Of a stretch of DNA of 47,777 bases, positions 6,335 to 15,164 are shown piece by piece. Position 1 is the stretch's first letter. The number at the start of each line of letters is the position of its first letter. The stretch covers positions 1-47,777 of the forward strand of contig NZ_VZQQ01000048.1 of NCBI RefSeq assembly GCF_014397785.1, given 5' to 3'. This DNA comes from Paraburkholderia podalyriae (GTDB taxonomy: Bacteria; Pseudomonadota; Gammaproteobacteria; Burkholderiales; Burkholderiaceae). The notes under the pieces are model-generated. The model was given only the letters and a program-made list of their open reading frames with translations. It did not search any database and had not been told where the DNA came from. The position numbers and the translations under genes are program-made.

Positions 6335-9115
6335 GTGAGTTTTCCCATCGTCATTTCAAACCCGCCTGACGCCAGTCGTGACGCGGTCCGAACCACCTGT
6401 CCCTATTGCGGCGTCGGCTGCGGCGTACTCGCGACGCCACGCCCGAACGGCCAGCCCGAGATTGCCGGCGACGAACGTCATCCGGCCAACGCCGGCCGCT
6501 TGTGCGTGAAGGGTTCGGCACTCGGGGAAACGGTCGGGCTCGATGGACGCCTGCTGCATCCGAAGCTGCGCGATCCGGGCAATGGTGAACTGCGCAACGT
6601 GTCGTGGAACGATGCACTTGATACGGTCGCCGCCGGCTTTCGCCGGATCATCGATCAGCACGGCCCGGATGCAGTCGCCCTCTACGTCTCGGGACAACTG
6701 CTGACGGAGGACTACTACGCTGCCAACAAGCTGATGAAGGGCTATGTCGGCAGCGCGAACATCGACACCAATTCGCGCCTGTGCATGTCGTCTTCGGTCG
6801 CAGGTCATAAGCGTGCGTTCGGCGAAGACCTGGTGCCGGTGTGCTATGAAGACCTCGAACTCGCGGACCTGGTCGTGCTGGTCGGATCGAACACAGCGTG
6901 GTGCCACCCGATCCTGTTCCAGCGGATCGTCAGGATCAAGGAAACGCGGCCCGGGATGAAAGTGGTCGTGATCGACCCGCGCTACACGGCGACCTGCGAG
7001 ATGGCCGACCTGCATCTGCCGTTGAAGGCGGGCACCGACGTCCGGCTGTTCAACGGGCTGCTCAGTTTTCTCGCGGAACACGACACGACGGATGCAGGTT
7101 TTGTCGACACGTACACGACCGGCTATGCGCAGGCGCTCGCTGCCGCCTCGGCCGATGCAGCGAACGGCTTTGACCTCGCGCAGTGCGCGAAGACCTGCAA
7201 GGTCGACCCGCACACTCTGCTGGAATTCTATCGGCTGTTCGCGCGCACCGAGCGGGTCGTAACGGTCTATTCCCAGGGCGTCAACCAGTCGACGTCCGGC
7301 ACCGACAAGGTCAACAGCATCATCAATTGCCATCTGCTGACGGGCCGCATCGGCAAGCCGGGGATGGGGCCGTTCTCGTTTACCGGCCAGCCGAACGCGA
7401 TGGGCGGGCGTGAAGTGGGCGGCCTCGCAAACATGCTGGCGGCCCATCTGGAACTCGACAACTCACGCCATCGCGACCTCGTGCAGACTTTCTGGGACTC
7501 GCCCGCGATCGCGGAACGGCCCGGGCTCAAGGCCGTCGAGTTGTTCGGGGCGATCGAAACAGGCCGGATCAAGGCCGTCTGGATCATGGGCACGAACCCG
7601 GTTGTGAGCCTGCCCGATGGCGATCAGGCGAAGCGTGCGCTCGCGCGCTGCGAACTCGTCGTCTGCTCCGACATCGTTGAAAACACGGACACCAATGTGT
7701 TTGCCCACGTCTTGTTGCCGGCGCTCGGCTGGGGCGAGAAAGACGGCACGGTCACCAACTCGGAGCGCAGAATTTCGCGCCAGCGGGCGTTCCTGCCGGC
7801 GCCGGGCGAAGCGCGCGCGGACTGGCGGATCATTTGCGACGTCGCCCAGCGCATGGGGTATGCCGGCTTCGATTTTTCGGCTCCGCATGAGATCTTCGAC
7901 GAGCATGCGCGGCTGAGCGCTTATCGCAACGAGGCCGGCATCGGAGGCGAAACGAGTGTGCCGCGCCGGTTCAATCTGGGCGGCCTGGTCGCGCTCGGCC
8001 GCGAACGTTACGATGCGCTGCAGCCGATCCAGTGGCCGGTGCTGGCGACGAACGGCGCCGCGCCGCGCGGCACCGCGCGTCTGTTCGGCGATTGCCGCTA
8101 TGCGCACCCGGACGGCAAGGCGCGCTTCGTCGCCACCCCGCCGCGCGCACCGGTCCACGCGCCGGACGGCGAGTATCCGCTGACGCTGAACACCGGCCGG
8201 GTACGCGACCAATGGCACACGATGACCCGCACGGGCAAGTCGGAGAAACTCGCCGGCCACGTGACGGAAGCCTTTGTCGATTTGCATCCGCAGGACGCGC
8301 TGTCGTGCGGCGTGCGCGAAGGTGAACTGGCGCGCGTGTCGAGCCGTTGGGGCACGATGGTCGCACGTGTGCAGCATGGCGGCGGCATGCCGCGAGGCAG
8401 CGTGTTCGTGCCGATTCACTGGAACGATCAGGTGGCGTCCGACGCGCGTGTCGGCGCGGTCGTGAATCCCGAGGTCGATCCAGTCTCCGGGCAGCCCGAG
8501 TTCAAACATACGCCGGTTCGCATCGACCGGTTCGACGTCGCCTGGCAGGGTTTTTCATTGAGCCGTCACGCTCCGGTGCTGGACGGCATGACCTACTGGA
8601 CGCGTGTGCACGGCATGCAGTTCATGCGCTACGAACTCGCGGGGCGCAAGCCGCTCACCGATCACCGCGGCTGGGCGCAAGCGCTGTTCGGCATCGACGA
8701 CCCGCACGCCGACTGGCTGGAGTACGAGGACAGGACAGCGGGGATCTATCGCGCCGTGCATCTGGTCGACGAGCGTATCGACAGTTGCATCTTCGTATCG
8801 GCGCGCCCCGAGTTGCCGTTACCGTCGCGTACGTGGCTCGCGGGCCTGTTCGGGAAGGACAGGCTCGACGAGGAGGACCGCGCCGGACTGCTGGTCGGAC
8901 AGCCGATTGGCAAGGGTGTCGATACGGGGCCCACGGTCTGCTCCTGTTTCGGTGTGGGACGCAATACGATCTGCACGGCAATCCGTGAGCAAGGGCTGAA
9001 GACCGCGGCCGAAATTACAGCGTGCGTGAGGGCCGGCGGCAACTGCGGATCTTGCGTGCCGGAACTAAAGAAGCTGCTGGTCGACACCGAACTGGAAAGG
9101 TTGAGCGCAGCCTGA
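6335..9115 (+). CDS. nasA: Assimilatory nitrate reductase, molybdopterin catalytic subunit
   Basis: A 926-residue cytoplasmic enzyme that reduces nitrate to nitrite for NirBD. An N-terminal [4Fe-4S] site is formed by Cys22, Cys25, Cys29 and Cys57 (CPYCGVGC...LC). A bis-MGD molybdopterin body follows (for example GTNPVVSLPDGD and the C-terminal dinucleotide-binding TLNTGRVRDQWHTMTR). The protein ends in a BFD-type [2Fe-2S] domain with Cys869, Cys871, Cys904 and Cys907, as in long NasA forms that take electrons from a flavoprotein. I chose GTG 6335, 13 bp after the previous stop with GGAA upstream; the open frame before it lies inside the preceding gene. No twin-arginine signal is present, which fits the assimilatory type. 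Confidence 0.93.
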   Translation: MSFPIVISNPPDASRDAVRTTCPYCGVGCGVLATPRPNGQPEIAGDERHPANAGRLCVKGSALGETVGLDGRLLHPKLRDPGNGELRNVSWNDALDTVAAGFRRIIDQHGPDAVALYVSGQLLTEDYYAANKLMKGYVGSANIDTNSRLCMSSSVAGHKRAFGEDLVPVCYEDLELADLVVLVGSNTAWCHPILFQRIVRIKETRPGMKVVVIDPRYTATCEMADLHLPLKAGTDVRLFNGLLSFLAEHDTTDAGFVDTYTTGYAQALAAASADAANGFDLAQCAKTCKVDPHTLLEFYRLFARTERVVTVYSQGVNQSTSGTDKVNSIINCHLLTGRIGKPGMGPFSFTGQPNAMGGREVGGLANMLAAHLELDNSRHRDLVQTFWDSPAIAERPGLKAVELFGAIETGRIKAVWIMGTNPVVSLPDGDQAKRALARCELVVCSDIVENTDTNVFAHVLLPALGWGEKDGTVTNSERRISRQRAFLPAPGEARADWRIICDVAQRMGYAGFDFSAPHEIFDEHARLSAYRNEAGIGGETSVPRRFNLGGLVALGRERYDALQPIQWPVLATNGAAPRGTARLFGDCRYAHPDGKARFVATPPRAPVHAPDGEYPLTLNTGRVRDQWHTMTRTGKSEKLAGHVTEAFVDLHPQDALSCGVREGELARVSSRWGTMVARVQHGGGMPRGSVFVPIHWNDQVASDARVGAVVNPEVDPVSGQPEFKHTPVRIDRFDVAWQGFSLSRHAPVLDGMTYWTRVHGMQFMRYELAGRKPLTDHRGWAQALFGIDDPHADWLEYEDRTAGIYRAVHLVDERIDSCIFVSARPELPLPSRTWLAGLFGKDRLDEEDRAGLLVGQPIGKGVDTGPTVCSCFGVGRNTICTAIREQGLKTAAEITACVRAGGNCGSCVPELKKLLVDTELERLSAA

Positions 9116-9393
9116 AGGAGACTCTGCGCGCTTACCTCGGACTCGCCGTCGTGTGATTTGCGGCAGGCATGCGGGCGGGGATATTCAGCAGCCGATTAAT
9201 TCGGCGCTGAACGAAGAACTGCAGCAGAGTTATTGCCCTTTTTCCAGCGTGTCCTAGACTCAGACTGGCGAGTGTATCTACGGCGATAGTATTGAGGGGC
9301 CCAGGTTGGTCCAATTCCGACCGTGCCGGAGTCTTGGCAAACCTGGTTTGCCGTCGGGATATACCCTCGCGGCGAACCGCCAGGAGGCACGTG
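9116..9393 (+). other. Intergenic region with an orphan ribosome site and a candidate promoter
   Basis: Directly after the nasA stop is a strong ribosome-site sequence (AAGGAGA, 9114-9120), but no ATG, GTG or TTG follows at a usable distance. Farther right, TTGCCC (9233-9238), 16 bases and TAGACT (9255-9260) form a plausible sigma-70 promoter for the AI-2E gene. No tail terminator for the nitrate operon was seen. The rest shows no recognisable feature. Confidence 0.4.
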
Positions 9394-10497
9394 ATGCTGC
9401 AGACGCCGATTGTCCAACGGGCGCTGTCCAGAGAACTACTCGATGTACTGATCCGCGCCGGACTCATTGCTGTTCTCGCCATATTCTGCTTTCGGATTTT
9501 TGTACCCTTCCTCAACCTGATGGTCTGGGCGTTGATCCTGGCGATCACGCTCGATCCGCTGCAAGCGAGGCTTCGAGCGAGGTTTGCCAACAAGGATGGG
9601 CTGATCGCCACGCTGATCATCCTCGTTGCGTTTGCGGTGATTCTCGTGCCGACGTATATGTTGGGCGTCGCGGTGGCCGACTCGGTCGAGAATGTGATGG
9701 CCGTCGTCAAGAGCGGCAGCTTCCGCATTCCGCCGCCTGCCGACTCGGTGGCCAGTTGGCCGCTGGTGGGCCGTAACGTGTACGACTTCTGGCAGCAGGC
9801 ATCGACGGACCTCACCGGTCTGGCGCACAAGTTCGCACCTCAGCTCAAGGACGCTGGCCTTGCATTGCTCGGCACGCTCACAGGCCTGGGCGCGGGGCTG
9901 CTCATCTTTTTCGTCGCGTTGATCGTCGCAGGCATTCTGATGGCTCATGACGAGACAGGCCATAAAAGCGCCGTGCAGATCGCTTCGCGCATCTCCGGTC
10001 CCGAGAACGGCCCGCAGATCACGGATCTTTGCACAGCCACAATCCGCGCAGTGGCGCAAGGCGTGGTCGGGATCGCGTTTATCCAGATGTTGTTGATTGG
10101 CATCGCCTTTTTGGTGATGGGCATTCCCGGTGCTGGCCTGCTGGCGCTCGCCGTGCTGCTGATCGGCATCATGCAGTTGCCCGCCACGCTGATCACGGTG
10201 CCCGTGATCATCTTCGTCTTCGTCACGGAGGGCTTCAGCACGGCGACGATCATCTTCTCGGTCTATGTCTTTGTCGCGGGACTCGCCGACAACGTACTCA
10301 AGCCATTGCTGCTGGGTCGCGGCGTCGCCGTGCCGATGCCCGTCGTGCTGATCGGCGCGCTCGGCGGCATGGTGACGGGTGGCGTCATCGGGCTGTTCAT
10401 CGGTCCCGTGATGCTCGCGGTTGGTTATCAGCTGTTCTGGCGATGGGTGGAGGAACAGCCCCGCCCGGAGCGGGCGAAAGAAAAGCAGCAGGCTTGA
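9394..10497 (+). CDS. AI-2E family transporter (PerM/TqsA-like permease)
   Basis: A 367-residue inner-membrane protein of the AI-2E exporter superfamily, with two N-terminal helices, a long extramembrane loop (about residues 90-170) and four to five C-terminal helices. It contains the family-typical segment PGAGLLALAVLLIG and the C-terminal motif GLFIGPVML. The start at 9394 has AGGAGG six bases upstream; the frame is open back to 9292 but lacks a comparable ribosome site there. It leads a run with an outer-membrane factor, an HlyD adaptor and a DUF2955 permease, so it may serve efflux of small organic molecules rather than autoinducer-2. The substrate is unknown. Confidence 0.85.
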   Translation: MLQTPIVQRALSRELLDVLIRAGLIAVLAIFCFRIFVPFLNLMVWALILAITLDPLQARLRARFANKDGLIATLIILVAFAVILVPTYMLGVAVADSVENVMAVVKSGSFRIPPPADSVASWPLVGRNVYDFWQQASTDLTGLAHKFAPQLKDAGLALLGTLTGLGAGLLIFFVALIVAGILMAHDETGHKSAVQIASRISGPENGPQITDLCTATIRAVAQGVVGIAFIQMLLIGIAFLVMGIPGAGLLALAVLLIGIMQLPATLITVPVIIFVFVTEGFSTATIIFSVYVFVAGLADNVLKPLLLGRGVAVPMPVVLIGALGGMVTGGVIGLFIGPVMLAVGYQLFWRWVEEQPRPERAKEKQQA

Positions 10498-10515
10498 TGC
10501 CGCCGGGGCCGGTCC

Positions 10516-12069
10516 GTGTCCCTCGTGTCCCCGTGCGCGCGCTCTTACTGGATGCTGCTCGGCGCCGGCTGCCTCAGTGGGTGCATCCGTGTGGGACCAG
10601 ACTTTCATCCACAGCATGAGAGCTGGAGCGAACACTGGAGCACCGCGTCAATAGAGAAGGTCACGCACCAGGCAACACTGCCTGACATCCGTCAATGGTG
10701 GCAGATCTTCGGGGACCAGAACCTCGAAAGTCTGATCGCGCAGGCCGATGAAAACAATGGCGACGTGAAGATTGCCGGCCTGCGTGTGATCGAGGCGCGT
10801 GCCCAATTGGGTATCGCGCTCGCGGGACGCTACCCGCAGGTGCAACAGGCCAACGCCGACGTGCTGTACTCGGCGCGCAAGCGCTCGGACGGATTCAACC
10901 CCCGCTCGGGCGGCTACTGGCAGTATGGCCTGGGCCTCAGCATCGGATGGGAACTGGATTTGTGGGGGCGTTTCAGCCGCGCGATCGAGTCGGCGGACGC
11001 CGCGTTTTTTGCCACGCAAGCCAATCGCGAAGACGTATTGGTACTGATGCACGCGCAGGTCGCCGATACGTATTTCACGCTACGCACGGCCGAGGCGCGG
11101 CTGCGCATTGCGCGCGAAAACGCCCAACTGCAGAAGCGCAGCTACGAGATTGCGCAAAAGCTTTTCAAGAGCGGCGAAAGCGATGAACTGGATCTGCAGC
11201 AGGCGAAGACCCAGTATCTGGGCACGCTCAGCAGCATTCCCGACCTGGAGAGCCAGATCGTGCTCGCACGTCATGCGCTGTCGGTGCTGCTTGGCCGGCC
11301 GCCTGGCCCGTTGCCGGAGCTGGACGTGCAGCCGGGCAAGGAGGGTGTGGTACCGCTAGTCGATCGCGCCGTGCTGCAGGACGTGCCCGCCGATCTGCTG
11401 TTACGTCGCCCCGACGTTCGCGCGGCCGAACTGCAGATGGCCGCGCAGTCCGCGCTCATCGGTGTGGCGAAAGCCGATCTGTATCCGTCCGTGTCGTTGC
11501 TAGGTTCTCTTGTCTGGAGCGCCAGTTCGCTCACGGGCTCGCCGAGCACGCTCGCCGTAGCAGCCGGTCCGAGCGTCACGTGGAACCTGTTCGATCACGG
11601 CAAGATCACGAACAACGTGCGCGTGCAGGACGCCCGCCTGCAGCAGTTGAGCGTCGCCTACCAGAACACGGTGCGCGAGGCAGCCCGCGAGGCGGACGAC
11701 GCCGCCACGGCACTCATCGCCGCATTGCAGCGGGACACGATCCTGAACGACGCGCAAGGGGCCGCGGGGCGCTCGCTCAAGCTCGCCAATACGATCTACC
11801 GCGAAGGGTACTCGGACTTCCAGCGGGTCCTCGATGCGCAGCGCGCGCTGTTCGCACAGCAGGACGCGTACGTCGTCAACCGCAGCAACGCGGCGGGCAG
11901 TCTGATCGCGCTCTACAAGGCGCTCGGCGGAGGCTGGCACACGGAAGAGCCACTCATCGATTCGGCCACCCGTCAGCAGATGCAGCGACGCACCGACTGG
12001 GGTGACCTGCTGAACGACGCGAGCGCTCCGTCCGCCCCAGTCAGGCAGTCCGAAGGTCCGTCCCGATGA
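10516..12069 (+). CDS. NodT-family outer-membrane efflux lipoprotein
   Basis: A 517-residue TolC-like outer-membrane factor. Residues 1-23 form a lipoprotein signal ending in the lipobox LSGC, with Cys23 as the predicted lipidated residue. Two repeated OEP domains follow, with long helical hairpins rich in Ala, Gln and Glu, plus the family motifs LLRRPDVRAAE and LGGGW. I use the GTG at 10516; ATG 10552 would still leave MLLGAGCLSGC and is an alternative. Its end overlaps the HlyD start by four bases, so outer-membrane channel and periplasmic adaptor are made together. It should form the outer half of a tripartite pump. Confidence 0.9.
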   Translation: MSLVSPCARSYWMLLGAGCLSGCIRVGPDFHPQHESWSEHWSTASIEKVTHQATLPDIRQWWQIFGDQNLESLIAQADENNGDVKIAGLRVIEARAQLGIALAGRYPQVQQANADVLYSARKRSDGFNPRSGGYWQYGLGLSIGWELDLWGRFSRAIESADAAFFATQANREDVLVLMHAQVADTYFTLRTAEARLRIARENAQLQKRSYEIAQKLFKSGESDELDLQQAKTQYLGTLSSIPDLESQIVLARHALSVLLGRPPGPLPELDVQPGKEGVVPLVDRAVLQDVPADLLLRRPDVRAAELQMAAQSALIGVAKADLYPSVSLLGSLVWSASSLTGSPSTLAVAAGPSVTWNLFDHGKITNNVRVQDARLQQLSVAYQNTVREAAREADDAATALIAALQRDTILNDAQGAAGRSLKLANTIYREGYSDFQRVLDAQRALFAQQDAYVVNRSNAAGSLIALYKALGGGWHTEEPLIDSATRQQMQRRTDWGDLLNDASAPSAPVRQSEGPSR

Positions 12070-13193
12070 GCGATACGCCTGAGCCCTCCCATGCCGCGCC
12101 GGCTCCACCGCCTGCCCCGGCCACCGATCCATCAGGCAAGGCAGTGAAGTGGATCGTCGTCGTGATCGTCGTGAGCCTGCTCTGGTATCTGCTTGCCGAC
12201 CGCTTTACCCCTTATACGCAACAGGCGCGTGTCCAGGCCTATGTTGTACCTGTCGCCGCCGAGGCATCGGGGCGGGTGACCCGCGTGCTTGTGCACAACA
12301 ACCAGGAAGTCAATGCGGGTGACCTGCTGTTCGAGGTCGATAGCGAGCAATACCGGATCGCCGTCGATCGTGCTCGCGCCGACCTCGAGTCCACACGGCG
12401 GCAGATCGGCGCGAGCACGGCTGGGATCGATTCGGCGGTTGCATCGTTGCACGCAGCCATCGCGAACGAGGTCAAGGCGCGCCAGGACAGCGAGCGCCTC
12501 GAAAGGCTCTACCGCGAAGATGAGGGGACGGTCTCGCTGCGGCGGCTGGAAGTGGCGCGCGCCACTCACCAGCAGGCCCAGAGCCAGGTTGCCGCGGCCC
12601 GTGCCGAGGTGGAACGCGCGCGCGAACAGCAAGGCGGCAGCGACGCGGAAAATGCGCAGTTGCGCAGCGCTGCCGGTGCACTGGAAAAGGCCGAACTCGA
12701 TCTTGCCAATACCCGCATACGTGCACGCTCGGCGGGCGTCATCACGGACCTGCGCACCGAAGTCGGCCAGTTCGCGGCGGCGGCCAGCCCGGTCATGACG
12801 TTGATTGCGATCCACGATGTGTGGGTCAGCGCGGATATGACCGAGAACAACCTTGGACACGTCCAGCCGGGCACGCCCGTGGCCATCGCGTTGGACGCGT
12901 TGCCGGGCGAGCTATTCGAAGGGCGAATCCGCAGCATCGGCTATGGGGTGGCCGTGGGACAGAGCACGCCGCCCGGCAGTCTGCCGACCGTGCAAAACAG
13001 CCGGGACTGGCTACGCCCCGCTCAACGCTTTCCGGTGATCGTCGAATTCGCAGCAGGTGAGCGCGCGCGCCTTCGGAATGTTCGAGTCGGCGGCCAGGCT
13101 GAGACGATGGCGTTTCCAAGTCCAGGGAATCCGCTCAATCCTCTCGGCCGTTTGTTCCTTCGCGTGATGAGCTGGCTTTCATACCTCTACTGA
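12066..13193 (+). CDS. HlyD/EmrA-family periplasmic adaptor
   Basis: A 375-residue membrane-fusion protein. There is a short cytoplasmic proline-rich start, one transmembrane helix (WIVVVIVVSLLWYLLADRF, about residues 29-47), a biotinyl-lipoyl-like half-motif (VAAEASGRVTRVLVHNNQEV), a coiled-coil hairpin (about residues 95-215) and a beta-barrel domain. It links an inner-membrane permease to the NodT channel. The start overlaps the previous stop (ATGA), and the DUF2955 gene begins 8 bp after its end. The layout resembles AaeA of the aromatic-acid efflux system AaeAB, which is the closest functional guess. Confidence 0.9.
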   Translation: MSDTPEPSHAAPAPPPAPATDPSGKAVKWIVVVIVVSLLWYLLADRFTPYTQQARVQAYVVPVAAEASGRVTRVLVHNNQEVNAGDLLFEVDSEQYRIAVDRARADLESTRRQIGASTAGIDSAVASLHAAIANEVKARQDSERLERLYREDEGTVSLRRLEVARATHQQAQSQVAAARAEVERAREQQGGSDAENAQLRSAAGALEKAELDLANTRIRARSAGVITDLRTEVGQFAAAASPVMTLIAIHDVWVSADMTENNLGHVQPGTPVAIALDALPGELFEGRIRSIGYGVAVGQSTPPGSLPTVQNSRDWLRPAQRFPVIVEFAAGERARLRNVRVGGQAETMAFPSPGNPLNPLGRLFLRVMSWLSYLY

Positions 13194-13200
13194 GACACCT

Positions 13201-14214
13201 ATGCAACCCGGTCTCCAGTGCTTAGGTTACCGTGCACTACGCGTTGCCCTCGGTACGGCGCTGTGCCTCGCAATCAGCTTTGCGTTAGACCTGTCGATTC
13301 CCGTAGTCGCACCGGTATTCGCCGTATTCCTGCTCGCAACGCAGAACCGGCCGCTGTCGTTGAAGGCGAGCCTGGTATTCGCGATCGTCGTCGCATTGAC
13401 GACAGGCAGCGGCCTGCTGCTCGTCCCGGTGCTTCGCTATTACCCCATTGCTGGCGTACTGCTGATCGGGCTCACGCTGTTCTTCGCGTTTCGCTATGGC
13501 TTGCGTGGCGGGAACAACCTTGTCGCGACCTTTCTGGTGGCTGGGCTGACGATGATTTCGGCAGCCGGTACGGCTGACTTCCAGCTGGCCATGACCGTCG
13601 TGGGCGCGCTGGTGAAAGGGCTGTTGCTCGCCATATTGGTGTCGGCATTCAGCCATTGTGTCTTTCCCGAGCCTGTGAGCGAAAGGCCAAAGCCTCCCCA
13701 TCGCATCATGTCGGATGACCACGCTACCCTCATAGCGCTGCGTGCCGCTCTGGTGGTCATGCCTGCCTGGCTGCTTGCCATGAGTGATCCAGCCAGCTAT
13801 ATGCCGATCATCATGAAGTCCGTCAGCCTTGGTCGACAAAGCTGCGGCACATCGGCGCGCGGTGCGGCGCGTGAGTTGCTTGGCTCCACGTTGTTTGGCG
13901 GCCTGCTCGCGATCCTGTTCTGGTTTTCGCTCAGGCTCTTTGTCAATATCTGGATGTTTTTCCTGTGGATGCTGCTCTTCGGTTTGCTGGTGGGACGCAA
14001 GCTCTATCGCATCAGCCAGACGCGATACACGCCGGGTTTCTGGTTGAACAGCCTCGTCACCATGATTATTCTGCTTGGCCAGTCGGTGCAGGACAGCGTG
14101 GCCGGCAAGGACGTTTATAGCGCGTTCGCAGTGCGTATGGGGCTATTTCTGGCCGTCACCGTTTATGCGTGCTTGATGCTTCAGCTATTTGAGCAACGTA
14201 GTCGCACGCGGTGA
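13201..14214 (+). CDS. DUF2955 / FUSC-like integral membrane protein
   Basis: A 337-residue polytopic protein with about ten hydrophobic segments in two clusters separated by a short loop (about residues 155-180), matching the DUF2955 family of the fusaric-acid-resistance (FUSC) clan. Landmarks are QNRPLSLKAS after helix 2 and FRYGLRGGNN after helix 4. In known clusters this family sits beside HlyD adaptors and is taken as the inner-membrane component. Here it closes the AI-2E/NodT/HlyD/DUF2955 run. Transport activity is inferred from context; no ATP-binding or RND-type domain is present. Confidence 0.82.
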   Translation: MQPGLQCLGYRALRVALGTALCLAISFALDLSIPVVAPVFAVFLLATQNRPLSLKASLVFAIVVALTTGSGLLLVPVLRYYPIAGVLLIGLTLFFAFRYGLRGGNNLVATFLVAGLTMISAAGTADFQLAMTVVGALVKGLLLAILVSAFSHCVFPEPVSERPKPPHRIMSDDHATLIALRAALVVMPAWLLAMSDPASYMPIIMKSVSLGRQSCGTSARGAARELLGSTLFGGLLAILFWFSLRLFVNIWMFFLWMLLFGLLVGRKLYRISQTRYTPGFWLNSLVTMIILLGQSVQDSVAGKDVYSAFAVRMGLFLAVTVYACLMLQLFEQRSRTR

Positions 14215-14381
14215 CGCGACGCGCGGCCGCACCCAGCTGAATCGCGGGGCGGTGTGTTGCCGAAAATTGCCGACTGTGGGTGCGCTGCAAACAGACAGCG
14301 CATGGCTGAGGACGGCGGCGCACAACGTCCGCATCGACAACGCGCATGCAAGGGTCAAGTATATTGACGGAGGTGCTCGAG

Positions 14382-14762
14382 ATGAAAAACGCCACAAATG
14401 ATGCGCCTGTCCCCCTTCGTGCTCGTGAGATTCTGCAGGAATTCGGCAGGACTCTTTGGTACTTGCGCGGAATCCTAGCTGGCCTCCTGGTGCTCTTTGT
14501 TCTATTGACGCTCGGAATGCATTACTTCGGTGGTCCCGTCGAGACTGTGAACCGAACGCCATCGCCGATCGGACAAACTTTGTACTTCTGCGCGATCACG
14601 GCGCTGACCATCGGGTACGGCGACGTGGTGCCCACCACGACGTTCGGGCGGATCGATGCAATCTTGCTTGGTCTGATCGGGTTGCTCATAACAGGACTGA
14701 TCACAGCCGCCGCGGTGCGGGGTGTCCAGGAAGCCGCGCGCCGGTCTGTTGCTGAAGGTTAG
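14382..14762 (+). CDS. Two-transmembrane potassium channel family protein
   Basis: A 126-residue ion-channel protein with a TM1-pore-TM2 layout. The pore helix and filter read YFCAITALTIGYGDVVP, where TIGYGD is the K+ selectivity filter. TM2 (AILLGLIGLLITGLITAAAV) is followed by a short basic tail and no RCK or cyclic-nucleotide domain. The ATG at 14382 has GGAGG eight bases upstream; the earlier in-frame ATG at 14346 has none. It stands alone between the efflux set and glgP. It probably assembles as a tetramer in the inner membrane. Confidence 0.85.
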   Translation: MKNATNDAPVPLRAREILQEFGRTLWYLRGILAGLLVLFVLLTLGMHYFGGPVETVNRTPSPIGQTLYFCAITALTIGYGDVVPTTTFGRIDAILLGLIGLLITGLITAAAVRGVQEAARRSVAEG

Positions 14763-15164
14763 CCTCGATATTTCCAGATGCGCCTCCGCTTGCGCTTCGG
14801 TGCCTTTCGCTTCGGGGGAACGCCGAAGAACCGGGTAGACCAGTACCAACGATACTCGCGGGCTTCGCTAAGCGTCTAAAACAAAGGTTTGAAGAGCGCG
14901 CGTCGCAGGTCAAACAGTAAAGACACGCGTGTGTGCACCGGAAAATTCGGCCGTTGCTTGCAATCTGCGTTCAGTAACATATGCTTTTCTGAAGCTTCCT
15001 TTTGGGGCTATCTTTTCCGGAACCCGGTCGCAAAGGGCCGTCGACAGGCGCGACGCGGCCGGCAAAACGACGGCGCCGCCGCAGCGCGGCCAACGCCCAT
15101 CTGAATCCTCCAATGGAAACCGGCGGCCCATCCAGCTCCGGCGTGAAATGCGAGGGCAGAGACC
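14763..15164 (+). other. 402-nt intergenic region before glgP
   Basis: No gene or convincing terminator was recognised here. The region is less GC-rich around 14930-15020 than its flanks, which fits a promoter region for glgP, but I could not settle on a -35/-10 pair. Short frames on both strands lack ribosome sites and family features. Confidence 0.4.

Noticed and set aside
9394..10497. Autoinducer-2 exporter function
   Set aside because: The family name does not prove the substrate, and the neighbours are efflux components with no lux or lsr genes.
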